This document shows positions 1-11,865 of a DNA stretch of 40,137 bases, one piece after another. The notes under the pieces were generated by a model. It saw only the letters and a list, made by a program, of their open reading frames with translations, was not told the origin of the DNA and did no database searches. Every line of letters starts with the position of its first letter. The first letter of the stretch is position 1. The stretch is taken from NCBI GenBank assembly GCA_037178675.1, contig JAYMGJ010000313.1, positions 1-40,137 on the forward strand, read 5' to 3'. Made by a program: the position numbers and the translations under genes. The stretch is from Scleroderma bovista. Lineage: Eukaryota; Basidiomycota; Agaricomycetes; Boletales; Sclerodermataceae.

Positions 1-815
1 ACATTTACAAACGACCAGACATCACTTTCCATTGTCATGATAATCTTGTCCAGTGCATTTCCAGAGCCTCTGGAGGCATCCAGTTATAGGTACCACCTAT
101 GCAAGAACTGACCCCAGACTAAAAGATGAATTGGCCAAGTAGGTAAAGCCGAAGTCTGTGATGAGTGCTTGTCACTTTGCTGGATATCAGCACATTCGCC
201 TGCACGTACGAGATTCGTTAGAGGACTCAAGGTTCTGATTAACTGGACCTACTCCTTTCAAATCACTATGAACAATTGGTCCTTTAGGATGTTCATGTAG
301 ATAGCACAATCCGCGTGCAACGCCAACAATCTATAAAGCAAATATAGGTCATACTAGGTAAACTTCCAACCACGCATCAAAGCGAACCAAGGGGCGAGGG
401 TCGATGTCCTTGTTTTGCACATAGTCATGAGCATTGCCTGCTTCCATCCATAGAGACACCATCGATACTGTGTAATCAAATGCAGTAGTTATGCCAAGTA
501 GTGGGAGCACATTCTCGTGATCGAGCTTTGACCAGACATGTGCTTCACGGAGGACTTTCTGCAAGATAGTCAGAATCATGAGACCATCCAAACGAGCAAC
601 CATAACCGTACTTTGATGATCTTTTCATCATCTGGTACTCCGCCTGTAGCTGTTTTAATCGCCACCAGAGTTCCGCTTGGACTCAATTTTCCTCGGTAGA
701 CAGTAGCACAACCGCCGCGCCCAGCAAACCGTTCCCGGACAACCTCTTCTTTGAGGTTGATTCCTTTCCGGACCGCCCGATGGTTGACTTGATCAAGTGA
801 GAGTTGGGGATCCAT
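1..815 (-). pseudogene. Protein kinase-like pseudogene, truncated by the window edge
   Basis: Minus-strand spliced kinase domain. The first exon (815-612) carries a glycine-rich loop (GRGGCATVYRG) and the subdomain II lysine (VAIKTA). An intron at 611-559 leads to an exon (558-364) with KVLREAHVWSKLDHENVLPL, typical of subdomains III-IV. A 33-nt intron (363-331) leads to IVHSDLKG, the catalytic loop with HSD in place of HRD, as in many agaricomycete kinase-like proteins. After the next intron the frame reads ANVLISSK, then slips: the DFG segment (LITDFGFTYLA) lies in another frame. Further on, the PEAL segment and ESDVWSF lie in different frames, consistent with a missing base. These shifts and the loss of frame argue for a pseudogene. 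The start at 815 is the first ATG of this exon; more upstream exons are possible. Family assignment is firm, activity unlikely. The substrate is unknown. Confidence 0.8.
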
Positions 816-2038
816 GGTTAATATTCCAGAGAAAGGGAAGTTTCGAACAACCCATCAGAGACTGGACTGTATTATACATGCCCTTGGAGTGTCCATGCGA
901 AGTCCGCAGTGTTGCACATATCCGCTCAAGTAGGAGATCTCGTTTGCACCGACAAGAGGACATGCCTCGCCGAGCAGGTGTGGTGTTCCCATCGTTGTGG
1001 TTGCCACTTGCGGGCGGTGAGGTTTCGATCACGGACAGGGTTACTCTGACTGGAGTAGAGTTGTAGGCCACATCACCATCCAGCATGTACACGGTACTTG
1101 TCATATATGATCACAACATGAAATAGACGCACTTTGGAACCAATAGAAGCACATTGGTAAGTCTCAAACCCTAAAGCACATTGGCGCCCAATGTTTATTC
1201 AGTATTATTGGGTTTACATATAAAATGAACTGGTGGATACAAACTGCCACGCACCGAAAAAAAATTCTTGCATGATGAGACGAACAAAAGTATATAGCCT
1301 CAGGATCCAAAATCACAACGCTTCTCCCAACTTTCAAGGTTCGGGAAAAGGTGCAATTCATCAAAGCCAAACCTCAATGAGTCATTCCGTTCTGAGAAGA
1401 CCCGACGCAGTTGGCCTTTGAATTTGTTATTTATTCATCAGAGAACATTGAGCGCGACGCTAAGCAGAGCAACTACCTGCCAAGATCCACGTTGCAGTGG
1501 GCAGTGGTTTGTGTCGTCTGATCATTAGCGGCTGTCGTGTCCACCTAGCGAACAAATGCAGTGTTTCATATAGAACACCTTTGCATCAGCAGATTCACCT
1601 AAACCAGACCTGTGGAGATATTACTAGGCATTCCAGGACCCTAGTTTGCTCGAGAGAGGGATGTCAAAGATGATGTAAGGTTTTGCGGTGTTTGAATTTT
1701 CACTCAATTTGACAAAAATGTGAAGGAAAATTTGACCGAATAGATAGGGGTTTGCACAGGTTGTGTGACAAGGGACGGCTCACGTTTTGTCCAAAACACA
1801 CCCTAATGGTCAACAGGTGGTTGCTTAGAAAAAAAGAGCAGCGTTGGAGATACATTTGAATCCACGCCCGAGAGGACTGTACATGACACGAAACATAATT
1901 GATAATTGGACGCTAAGGAATACTGCATGCAATTACAAGGCGGAATAGAATTACAGTGATGCACAAACGGAAAACCGTTTGTCCAACAGCATATCGAAAA
2001 TGGAACCAAAGAATTGGAGAATGCGCATACAGCTGTGC
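816..2038. other. Intergenic stretch, no supported gene
   Basis: A minus-strand open frame at 793-1104 lies just upstream of the kinase exon and could contain an N-terminal exon of it, but it shows no recognisable domain or convincing splice junction. From 1105 to 2038 only short AT-rich open frames are present, and I see no repeat, RNA gene or coding signal. The last part, about 1970-2038, is weakly similar to the sequence downstream of the second P450 copy (about 4930-4986). Confidence 0.5.
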
Positions 2039-4241
2039 TCATCCTCCATAACGCTTCACGCGCAATGGCAGTTTAGTACCCACCTCTCCAACGATCTTAG
2101 GCCTTGGCAATATTCCCCGACCCAACTCCACCTTTGTGTTCGGTCCGTCTCTCATCTCAAACACAAAGGATTTAACGAGAACGGATAGGACCGCCTGTGA
2201 AGACCATCGTAATCACAGATATTCAGCGACGATGAAACTCACTTTAAGCTCGGCGAGAGCAAACCCTTTCCCGAGACAAGCCCTCGGCCCATCCGAAAAT
2301 GTCAGTAAATGGCGATGGCCTTGTATCTCTTGGGCCTTCTTCGGCAGTCCATCTTTCTCCAGCCACCGTTCAGGCCGGAACTTCTTCGCATCCAAACCCC
2401 AAATTGCAGTGGAGCGGTTCATACAGGCAACCGATATTCCAATTCTTGTTCCCTTCGCTATGGAGATGCTGTCGACAAGATCGCCGGATCGAGTGCGAAC
2501 AGGTTCTGAAAGGGGAATCACGTCGTCTTCCGTCGCCTGACAGGTTCGAAGCTAGTTAATAAGTACAGATGAAACTGCAAAGAACGTACAATACGAGTAA
2601 GTTCATTTACTGGTGAATCAAGCCGAAGGGTTTCATGAACCACAGCATCGAGGTAAGGCAGGTTATTGGTGAGTTGGTCATAAGTGGGTTCGCCAGAAAA
2701 GGACAACAACTCCTCCCGTAACTTCGTTTGTATGGCGGGATTCCTCGCCAGTTCCAGTAAGGCCCAGCTTAAGACGGCTAGAAGGAAACATCGTGTCAAC
2801 GCGTCAAGTAACGTCCTCGTAAACGAACGGAACTTACTGGACGTAGTTTCGTAGCCAGCAAGGAGCAATACTTTCATCTGCAAGCTACAGTTTAGCGTGA
2901 TTCCCAATTTCAGCCCGACTCACTTGCTCACCTGTGCTATAATTTCCTCGTGAGACATATGGAGATCTGCTTCTGCTTCTTCAGCTTTAACTTAAAACAC
3001 GGATATGTCAATGGCGTAACTGGATCAAAGAAAGAGTGCATACGCAGCAATCCAATTACTGATTTCTCCGCTTTTCCATCGACAATGCCAGCTTCTTTCT
3101 CCTTCCTTCTCTTATCGAGCAGCTCCTTAGATACCTTCGATAGCTCTTGTTGTATCTCCTGCATTAGTACACTCCTTTTCGTTGGATAATATACAAGCGC
3201 AGTTAGAACCTGCGAAAGAACGAAGAAACCGGCATTGAGCGTGCTACGGCTGGGAGATGATCCCAATGTATCAAGGGCTGTGGCAACCGAAGTTGTTTTA
3301 CCATCGAGGGAGCCGAAATCGTGAGAGAAGCCAGCTAGTCCGATGGTATCAAGACTAGAAGAGGTGCATGAGAGGGATGAACCGGTGTAAAATGACATTG
3401 GCTCACGAAATATGGCTCATCCTATATCCAAACGGTTAGATAGGTGATGAGACGGAAAAAAGGGTATTCTAGCATACCAATTCTGAACTTCGATGATGGC
3501 ATTGTCGCCATTGCTTGCATCAATGATGGATTCCCAGGCAGCTTTCGTCTGATGTAGTTAGTATGTAATTAGTATGGGGGGACATGGGGTGTTGATGCTC
3601 ACCTTATATGCGCAATCGTAATAAATAGGTGTCAACTTTCGAATGGCTGCATGAGCGAAAGCGGGTGTTAGGGACTTGCGTTGCCTATATTATAATATGA
3701 TCAAGGTGCCTGAACATCTGATGTAACACCACGACATGACAGAACGCACCTACGATGATCCTCGCCAATGGACCAGAGTACTGATTTCCCGGTCTGGATA
3801 TCAATGTAAGAAATTGGTCGCGATGCAAATTTAGACCACATTTACGGTGCGGTGCATGGCGATTCTTGCCGATGGTGGGGCGATATATGTCCAGGTTTCC
3901 CTCACGTAGTAGTGTTGAAGAGCCTTTGGATCGAACAACATGATCGTCTTTCGACCGAGGGCGGCAGGGACCTCGAATGCAACGCCATACTCCTTCACCC
4001 ATTCTTCATAGATGGACCCTGGGTCCGATGACTCCAATGTATCTCTGGCTACGCCATAGAGGAAACTTGGACTTGGAGGGCCCGAGAGGCGCGTTGTCGA
4101 GACCTTGCGACGGGATGCGTTGACTATCTTGAACAGGAGAACAGTGGCGAGTGCAGTAGAAACGTAGAGAGCAGTCTTGGAACGAAGAGCTACTAGCGCC
4201 TCCTCGTAGACACGAGCTGACATTGTCGACAAGACATTCAT
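2039..4241 (-). CDS. Cytochrome P450 monooxygenase, copy A (11 exons)
   Basis: Membrane-anchored haem-thiolate monooxygenase. Following GT-AG junctions gives 11 exons and about 550 residues, a normal fungal P450 length. Exon 1 (4241-3846) starts at MNVLSTMSARVYEEA and has an N-terminal anchor (TALYVSTALATVLLFKIV) followed by a proline hinge (SGPPSPS). Later exons give GKSVLWSIGEDHRRQRK (C-helix), MSHIS joined to LDTIGLAGFSHDFG, the I-helix AGYETTS, the K-helix ETLR, the FRPERW meander and the haem loop FSDGPRACLGKG with the cysteine ligand. The final exon ends in LPLRVKRYGG and a TGA at 2039-2041. Introns are about 46-60 nt. An in-frame TTG nine codons upstream of the chosen ATG is ignored. 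No disabling change was seen. It is a tandem paralogue of the copy at 4987-7192. CYP family and substrate cannot be told from sequence alone. Confidence 0.88.
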
Positions 4242-4986
4242 CGCGAGTGATAAGGATTGCTGATCCAAAGAGGTGTAGTTTTATACCAGTCCATGGGTCA
4301 TGATTCATCAGAAATGCAGCTGCGTGCCGAGCGGAGACGCATTGCAGAAGTCATAGTATGCACTGCTTCCGACTACACTTGTTAGGTCACGGCTGCTATT
4401 TTGCACCCACAGGAGATTAAACCGCAGTCGAGCGGCAGTGCTGAAAGCTGAAGCGCTGACTCGTCTAGTCACTGAAGATCTGCAAAGTTGCCGGGAGACA
4501 TTGCTGTTGGTGTCACCTACCCTATCATCCCTGAGGAGCCTGCGGTATTCGTGCCAGTAGGTTGAAGTTGTCCAAAGTGCTTCCGGGCTTTGTGTGACCT
4601 TTGTGCGATTGAAACGCCATTGGATCTGAAGACGACTCGTCATCGATCATCAATTTACGCACAACTTCCGGGACCAGTCAGCTACCGTTACAAGTACTTG
4701 TTCAGTCCGGCTTGGCTGCTACTTCATCGAGTTTTTTGCACTTAACAATACACTCCCATGCGAGATGCCACTGAACTCCTAAAGCCAGTATGAGTACAGA
4801 ATAACTATACACTGTAGCCTCGAAGGGCATGCAGAAATCAAATCGGACATGTCGAAGGCTGTGATAAAGACACACTAGTCATCCTGTGCCAGCCGCAAAG
4901 CCATCCTATCACCCTCGAATCCAAGTGATATTCATCAAGTTATTGGAGAGGAAATAGTGAATTACAGAATACCCATGCAGCTGTAT
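4242..4986. other. Region between the P450 copies, holding the copy A promoter
   Basis: No gene is supported. The part next to copy A (about 4269-4650) is clearly similar to 7220-7620 upstream of copy B, including the shared stretch GTGCCGAGCGGAGACGCATT, so the duplication carried the promoter region along with the gene. 4660-4986 is unique and serves as downstream sequence of copy B. Confidence 0.6.
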
Positions 4987-7192
4987 TCATCCTCCATACC
5001 GCTTCACGCGCAATGGCAGTTTAGTACCCACCTCTCCAACAATCTTGGGCCTTGGTAATATTCCCCGACCCAACTCCACCTTCGTGTTCGGTCCGTCTCT
5101 CATCTCAAACACGAAGGATTTAACAAGAACGGACAGGACCGCCTGTGCAGACCATCGTAGTCGCAGTTAATCTGCGACGATGAAGCTCACCTTAAGCTCG
5201 GCGAGAGCAAATCCTTTCCCAAGACAAGCCCTCGGCCCATCCGAAAATGTCAGTAAATGGCGGTGACCTTGTATCTCTTGGGCCTTCTTCGGCAGTCCAT
5301 CTTTCTCCAGCCACCGTTCAGGCCGGAACTCCCTCGCATCCAGACCCCAAATTGCAGTGGAGCGGTTCATACAGGCAACCGATATTCCAATTCTTGTTCC
5401 CTTTGCTACGGAGATGCTGTCGACAAGATCGCCGGATCGAGTGCGAACAGGTTCTGAAAGGGGAATCACGTCGTCTTCCGTCGCCTGACAGGTTCGAAGC
5501 GTTAATAAGTACCGATGAAAATGCAAAGAACGTACGATACGAATCAGTTCAGTTACTGGTGAATCAAGCCGAAGGGTTTCATGAACCACAGCATCGAGGT
5601 AAGGCAAGTTATTGGTGAGCTGGTCATAAGTGGGTTCACCAGAAAAGGCCAGCAACTCCTCCCGTAACTTCGTTTGTATGGCGGGATTCCTCGCCAGTTC
5701 CAGTAAGGCCCAGCTTAAGACGGCTAGAAGGAAACATCGTGTCAACGCGTCAAGTGACGTCCTCGTAAACGAATGGAACATACTTGACGTGGTTTCGTAG
5801 CCAGCAAGGAGCAATACTTTCATCTGCGAGCTACAGTTTAGTGCGGTTCCCAGTTTTAGGCCGACTCACTTGCTCACCTGTGCTATAACTTCCTCATGAG
5901 ACATATGGAGATCTGCATCTGCATCTTCAGCTTTAACTTAAAATATCGATTTGTCAATGGCGTAACTGGATCAAAGAAGGAGTGCATACGCAGCAATCCA
6001 ATTACTGATTTCTCCGCTTTTCCATCGACAATGCCAGCTTCTTTCTCCTTCCTTCTCTTATCGAGCAGCTCCTTAGATACCTTCGATAGCTCTTGTTGTA
6101 TCTCCTGCATTAGTACATTCCTTTTCGTTGGATAATACACAAGCGCAGTTAAAACTTGCGAGAGAATGAACCAACCGATATTGAGCACGCTACGGCTGGG
6201 AGATGATCCTAATGTATCAAGGGCTGTGGCAACCGGAGTTGTTTTACCATCGAGGGAGCCGAAATCGTGAGAGAAGCCAGCTAGTCCGATGGTATCAAGA
6301 CTAGAAGAGGAAGAGGTGCATGAGAGGGATGAACCGGTGTAAAATGACATTAACTCACGAAATATGGTTCATCCTATATCCAAACGGTTAGATGGATGAT
6401 GAATCGGGGTATAAAAAAAAGGGTATTCTAGCATACCAATTCTGAACTTCGATGATGGCATTGTCGCCGTTGTTTGCATCAATGGCGGATTCCCAGGCAG
6501 CTTTCGTCTGATGTGATATGCGGTTGGTATGCGAGGACATAGGCTGTTGATGCTCACCTTGTATGCGCAATCGTAGTAAATAGGTGTCAACTTTCGAATG
6601 GCTGCATGGGCGAAAGCAGGTGTAAGGAACTTGCGTTGCCTATGTGGTCAAGGTACCTGAACATCTGATGTAACTCCACGGCATGACAGAACGCACCTAC
6701 GATGAACCTCGCCATTGGACCAGAGTACTGATTTCCCGGTCTGGATATCATTCAATGTAAGAAATTGGTCGCAATACAAATTTAGACCACATTTACGACG
6801 CGGCGTGAGGCGATTCTTGCCGATGATAGGGCGACATACGTCCAGGTTTCCCTCACGTAGTAGTGTTGAAGAGCCTTTGGATCGAACAACATGACCGTCT
6901 TTCGACCGAGAGCGGCAGGGACCTCGAATGCAACGCCATACTCCTTCACCCATTCTTCATAGATGGACCCTGGGTCCGATGATTCTGTTGTATCTCTGGC
7001 TACGCCATAGAGGAAACTTGGACTTGGAGGGCCCAGGAGGCGCGTTGTCGAGACCTTGCGACGGGATGTGTTAACTATCTTGAACAGGAGAACAGTGGCG
7101 AGTGCAGTAGAAACGTAGAGAGCAGTCTTAGAACGAAGAGCTGCCAGCGCCTCCTCATAGATACGAGCTGACATTGTCGACAAGACGTTCAT
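4987..7192 (-). CDS. Cytochrome P450 monooxygenase, copy B (11 exons)
   Basis: Close tandem paralogue of the P450 at 2039-4241 with the same exon plan. Exon 1 is 7192-6797 (132 codons in both copies), starting MNVLSTMSARIYEEA with the same membrane anchor. Downstream are GKSVLWSNGEVHRRQRK, AGYETTS (I-helix), ETLR (K-helix), FRPERW and FSDGPRACLGKG (haem cysteine), ending LPLRVKRYGG with TGA at 4987-4989. Most differences from copy A are conservative (for example REF for KKF before RPERW, and TPVATALD for TSVATALD). Introns differ by small indels, such as four extra bases in intron 1 and six near the acceptor of the intron before LDTIGLAG. That pattern supports the splice model. All key residues are present, so this copy should be functional. 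The role is unknown; fungal P450 pairs often act in secondary metabolism or xenobiotic oxidation. Confidence 0.88.
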
Positions 7193-7904
7193 TGAGAGTG
7201 ATAAGGATCGCTGATCCAAAGAAGGGTGCTTTTATGCCAGCCGATGCGTCAAGTCACATCAGAAATGCTGCGTGCCGAGCGGAGACGCATTGCAGAAGAG
7301 TCGTATGTAGTATGCAATATTGCTTCCGACTAAAAGAAATTGTTGGGTCACGGCTGCTATTTTGACCCGAATTGCACCCACAGGAGATTCAACCGCAGTC
7401 GAGCGGCAGTGCTAATACTAGTGGAGATCTGCGATGTTGCTGGGAGACTTGCAATGCTGTTGATGTCATCCTTGAGCTTGAGGGGCCTGCCACTTTTCTG
7501 ACTTAAGGTATTATGTAATGCCGGTATCTTGAAGTCATCCAAAGTACTTCCGCCTGGGGCTTTGTGTCACCAAGTTGTGCGATTGAAACGCCATTGGATC
7601 TGAAGACGACTCGTTATCATTTACGCACACTTCTTTACAACTTTCGGGACCCGTTGGTCTCGTTACCTTGTTTATAAGGTGGCTGGATGTTGACCGTAGC
7701 GTAGTCGGCCGTAATATCAGTTCATTTCATTTCAAATATCCATATATACCAGACAAAGGCCGCGCTTCGCCGGCAGCTACCTTGTTTCCAAGGATACTTG
7801 AGACTTTTTTTGGACATACTATACATGGTTCAAATAGATTACCAGCAGCACGTATTTAGTTAAACAAATCTGTAGGGGGCAAACAGATCTCCCGGTTAGG
7901 TACA
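7193..7904. other. Copy B promoter region and intergenic sequence
   Basis: 7220-7620 is the duplicated promoter-side sequence of the P450 genes. 7621-7904 has only short, unconvincing open frames. No RNA gene or repeat was seen. Confidence 0.5.
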
Positions 7905-8042
7905 TTAGTTTGTGAAGTCGGACGGCGACATTTTCAGTTCGATGAACCGTAAGACAGCTTCTGCGTCGTTTTCATTAAATGTATATAATGGCCAGCCCAG
8001 TCGAATGACTGATCGCACGATATCTGTTGTTGATTCAGTCAT
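7905..8042 (-). CDS. Small hypothetical protein or terminal exon, 45 aa
   Basis: A compact open frame starting MTESTTDIVRSVIRLGWPLY and ending in MSPSDFTN with TAA at 7905-7907. Residue composition is that of a folded protein rather than a random frame (amphipathic AEAVLRFIELK). An in-frame TGA lies five codons upstream of the ATG, so this is either a complete small gene or the last exon of a gene whose upstream part has been displaced by the retrotransposon nest that starts at about 8116. Not recognised. Confidence 0.35.
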   Translation of the reverse strand: MTESTTDIVRSVIRLGWPLYTFNENDAEAVLRFIELKMSPSDFTN

Positions 8043-8115
8043 TTTGGTTTGAAATCATACATAGTTACAATTTATTCCGAGACCATTTGTTGTTTCAGTC
8101 TTGACAAGACACAAT

Positions 8116-8227
8116 TGTTGGAGTATAAACAGACTGTTATGGTTTGTTTACTTACTTACATAAGCATAAAGCGCAGATACAGTAGAGTTACTATTACTAT
8201 AGTTCCCTCAGTAGCTTGCCAGCATAC
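8116..8227 (+). mobile_element. Left part of a split 5' LTR of the oldest copia element
   Basis: The sequence up to the target site at 8223-8227 continues at 24094-24270, where it ends at TTTCTATA immediately before a copia-type primer binding site. Joined, the two parts make an LTR of about 290 bp. The proposed start TGTTGGAGTATAAAC at 8116 is a guess from the usual TG terminus, because the partner 3' LTR is not in the window. The joined LTR holds the 23-bp string around GTAGCTTGCCAGCATACTG twice; the younger element inserted into the first copy. Confidence 0.6.
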
Positions 8228-8684
8228 TGTCGACAAGAAAGTATGATTATATCTTATCTTAATCTAATCTTGGAGATTCCAGAGATCACAGTTACATGTG
8301 ATTCAGAGTAGTGTCAACCGGATTACCAGTAGATCACATGACCGGCTCCACAAGATAGCTGGAACTATCAGATGCAAGGCACGTGTATAACACATGCTGA
8401 TGCACGTTACAGGCATGTTTCCAGATAACTACGTTTATGGAAACTGCACCTACTACATATGGGAATATGGTGAAATAGGCTAGAACAATACTTATCTACA
8501 CACAGACCATGTACCACAGGTATATATACCCTGTAGGATTCCCTGTAGTTCCTCAGTTCAATACAGTTCAACTGTTCTCTCATTACTTGCTACTTCACAA
8601 ACAACTCAACTTCAAGAACCAGCTACTAGCTATTAAGGTACGCTTGTGCTACCCCGTTGCTGTTGCCCCAGTTTTGTTGCTACA
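8228..8684 (+). repeat. 5' LTR of the copia element, with TATA box
   Basis: Runs TGTCGACAAG to GCTACA, near-identical to the 3' LTR at 23637-24093. A TATA-like run (GGTATATATACC, about 8518-8530) is the likely core promoter. Confidence 0.93.
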
Positions 8685-8698
8685 GGTTATGAGCCCTG
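8685..8698 (+). promoter_or_regulatory. Primer binding site, half initiator-Met tRNA type
   Basis: GGTTATGAGCCCTG directly follows the LTR. It is complementary to the anticodon stem-loop of initiator methionine tRNA (GGGCTCATAACC), not to a tRNA 3' end. Copia-group elements are known to prime from such internally cut half-tRNAs. The same site recurs at 24271-24284 in the older element. Confidence 0.85.
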
Positions 8699-8754
8699 TT
8701 TAAGGCCATACCAGGAAGCATACAGCAGTTCTGTCTTCGTCACTGCCTCCTGCT

Positions 8755-10577
8755 ATGAACCTCAGACAGCTCGTAGCTGAAGTTCTTCACGAGTTACCGT
8801 TTGTTTTTGCCGTGATATCTCTTACGATATATTCTTCGTTTGTGTTTTGGTTTGAACGCTGGAGATACAACTACATTGCCGCACTCTTCGTGTGCTATGC
8901 AGTTCGTCTCTTGGTTACCTCGCAGCCACGCCCTGCTCCTCCTCCCATTGTTAACATGGAGTTACCATTACCTCCAGTTGACAACCCCTTTGAAGACGAT
9001 GATGAACTCGTCGTCATTGATACTACAGCACCTCCTAGTGTTCATCAAACGGTGGACTTCTATTGGAGAGAGGCTATGCGGAACTACCACTTGTATTGAC
9101 CAAGGGAACACCACGGCGGTGATACGCTTAGTGGAAATATGGGACATATTAGGAGGCCTTTGCCTCTTAGTAGGGAGGAACAGCTTTCTCTTATCAGCCA
9201 TGACCGTTTTTACGGATTCATTGACAGTCAAATTACTGTTCCTGATCCTCGGTGGGCATTGCCCTACCAGTTCCGCGTCTTGTTCAGACATTGGCAATCT
9301 GTTATCATCGAATCTCTTCCATATGATGAAGAGATATTCATTGATAACGTTTCAGATGCCAATTACCTTCGAACAGACATCAGACTCCAACTCGAGGAAT
9401 TCGCAAGGGAGCAGGCCCAGGCCGATCTCCAGGCGGAACTCATCTCGAGGCAGCTCGCCGATTTACATTCCCGCGCCTCTGGCCAGGAGCGAAAGTGAGC
9501 TTCGGATGCAGGAAAGAGGAAGAAGGGAACAGGGAAGGAGGATTGTCAGGATTGGTAATTGACGAGTGGTACAACCACGTCGAGGTCCCACTCCACCTCC
9601 TTCTTATGCAGCTGATCGCCGAAGAGCTCTTCAAGAGCGATGGCGATGACGCGCAGATGTGATTGCTGAAGGAGAAGTCGCCGCTGACATACAACCCAAT
9701 CTGGAGGATAACGGTCCACCCTCTACCGGAGGAGTATGGACTCAATACGTGCAGGGAGTATCAGAGGAATTCTATGTCGAGCTTAGGCCCGGTATAGGTC
9801 GTGCCGCTCATCTAGAAAGCCATCCTTCCGAGGAATTTGGCGGTCAGGTGATGCAGGGACTCATTCCGGCTTACCAGAGACGAATTGACGACACCCCTTT
9901 TCCTCTGATAGCGAACCCGCACCCTGAACCAGAACAGGGTCAAGTCAGAGGTATGGTTGGCGAGGAGCTAGCCATCGTATACCCAGAGAATCCGCAGGTC
10001 CATTGGGCCTTCAACGGATCTTATTATCTCCCCTCTGCTAAGCTTCATGCTTATTCGACACCTCACGCCCAAGCTAACTTCATGGGAGTAGACTATCAGT
10101 TGCTCCACTATGAAGATCAAGATCCTGCTCTCACGACCGTCCCAGCCTTCTGGATCGATCCCTGCCCAGAGATCTACCAGCCAGCCAGTCGTTGGCAGCA
10201 TCCTCTCTACTCTGAGCAGCGATTTTCTGGAGCTATCCCGTCTCTTCGGGACTGGCACGATTGGCTCGAAGTCAACTTCAGGTACACCTGGAAGCAGAGA
10301 CCGCGGCGAGCACAGTTCTCGATACCCGTGTGCATGGAGCGACCCGGTATCCTCTTCGAGGAAAGTCAAGATCTCTGGGTGGCTCACACCACTCTCATCC
10401 GTCTTGATATGGCGGACTACCAAAATGGAGCGTTTTCGTTCCATGGACTCCAGCCCCACTGGCCTTCTAGTCAGGATCGATGCGACGATATCGCACTCCT
10501 GCTCGAAAGGCACGAGGCTGGACGAGAAGGTGATGAAGCTCTCGACGATGATGCGGAATGATCAGATTCCGGGATTC
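8755..10577 (+). pseudogene. 5' part of a long extra ORF upstream of copia gag (unknown protein)
   Basis: Starts MNLRQLVAEVLHELPF at 8755. Two hydrophobic segments (about residues 15-32 and 38-52: FVFAVISLTIYSSFVFWF and YIAALFVCYAVRLLV) suggest a membrane hairpin, followed by a Pro-rich and acidic stretch (NPFEDDDELVVID). The frame continues past TGA at 9097 into SREEQLSLISHDRFYGFID, shifts by one base between about 9430 and 9480, and passes TGA at 9560, 9647 and 10559. The segment 9659-10561 is open for 300 codons and rich in Trp, Pro and His. Four stops are TGA where CGA would fit. The frame resumes after the nested element at 18146. The product is not recognised and is unusual for a copia element; it could be an accessory or captured gene. 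Too damaged to be expressed whole. Confidence 0.7.
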
Positions 10578-11865
10578 TGTCATATCCATACTTTTCCAGT
10601 CGCAACTCCGGTCTAACCATGGCCCGCCTGACCTCTCCTTAGGCATAGATGCAACTCCGGATCTAGTCCGGCCATCTCCAGCCCTATAGCTGCACTCCAG
10701 CTCAACTCCGGTCACTACGTCCATCTCTGCCTCAGGACTAACCCCTGTCTTCCTACAGACAGATCCGCGGTCTAACTCCTCCGTGTTGGACCTGTATCTA
10801 CCACTAGTCGCTACTCCGGTTTCAGTCCGGCCACTCCCTTAGCCTTGTCTGCGACGTAGCCCAACTCCGGCTGGTACATCCAACTCTGGCTCAGTTCTGC
10901 TCCTGCTCCTGCTCCACTTCCTCTGTCAGGTCCACCAAAGGCTTAGGACATTTCCATGTCCAACTCCGGACCTTCCTCTGGCTACTCTGCCCTTCCTCCA
11001 CCTGTGCACTCCCTCCGCTCTTGCACTTCCTCCGGTCGTGCACTTCCTCCGGTCCCACTTCCTCTGGTCCCACTTCCTCTGGTCCCACTTCCTCCAGTCC
11101 CACTTCCTCCGGTCCTGGACATCGCTCCGGACTTAACATTAGTTAAGTCCACCTCCAACCCTTACCTGTCCTCTTCCGACCTAGTTCCCTTTACTTCACT
11201 GTCCCTGCTTTTCCTCCGTCGTCCCTGTATCTCTAGTTCCCCGTGTCTGCTCCCGCTCCGGTTTATTTTCCTGTACCTGCTTTATTTTCCTGTCCGTTTC
11301 TGCTCTGTCCCTTGTCCCAACTAAGGTGTTTACTTGTCACCATATATACTCACCCTAGTTCTCATTTACTATATAAACTGCTATACTCTGGCCTAGTAGT
11401 TTCCTTAGATCAAATCTCGACTAAGATACTCCCCACTCTGTACTACCCACCATGCTCTCCTAATCCCATCTTGTTCTCCTGAACTCTGGCCAACTCCGGC
11501 CTCCGTCCTATCTCGTCCCCTTGGTCCTATGTCCGATCCTAGCAAGTCTCCTACTTGCACGAGGGCAAAAGCCACCTCTGTCCCAGACTTGACGCTAGAC
11601 CTCTCAGGACTATCCCACCTCTGGGATGTCCTTCGCTCCGGACAAGCTGCGCTCAACTCCGGACCACTTTCCCGCGGTCCGGACTTACTCCGCAAAAACC
11701 CAGACTTACTCCCTGTGCTTCTCTAGTGCCCGGACTTTGTTCGTTTGACCCGGACTTGACTCTCCACACTAACTAGCACCTACTAGTGTCTGGACTTACC
11801 TCCTCATTAGTTCCCTGCACCTCTGGACCTCCTAGTAAGATCGTTGAGGAGAACCGGTCTTGACA
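10578..11865 (+). repeat. 5' LTR of the non-coding element
   Basis: Very similar to 16838-18140. It contains a 15-bp minisatellite of CCTC[C/T]GGTCCCACTT units (about 11025-11115) that is one unit shorter than in the 3' LTR, which explains the length difference. Outside this tract the differences I could see are few and mostly CG versus CA or TG, for example 10769 G against 17029 A. A TATA-like ACTATATAAACTG lies at about 11368-11380. Confidence 0.9.

Larger units (their letters stand above)
2039..7620 (-). repeat. Tandem segmental duplication carrying gene plus promoter
   Basis: Two direct units, about 2039-4650 and 4987-7620, are similar along their whole length: last exon, introns, coding exons and about 380 bp of 5' flank. 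Introns and flanks are still easy to align, so the duplication is fairly recent. No transposon ends were seen at the junction, which suggests unequal crossing-over. Confidence 0.8.

Noticed and set aside
8840..9562. 240-codon frame overlapping the start of the extra copia ORF
   Set aside because: Its first part is a shadow of frame 1, which carries the plausible membrane and acidic segments; only the part after about 9480 belongs to the real reading frame, reached through a frameshift.
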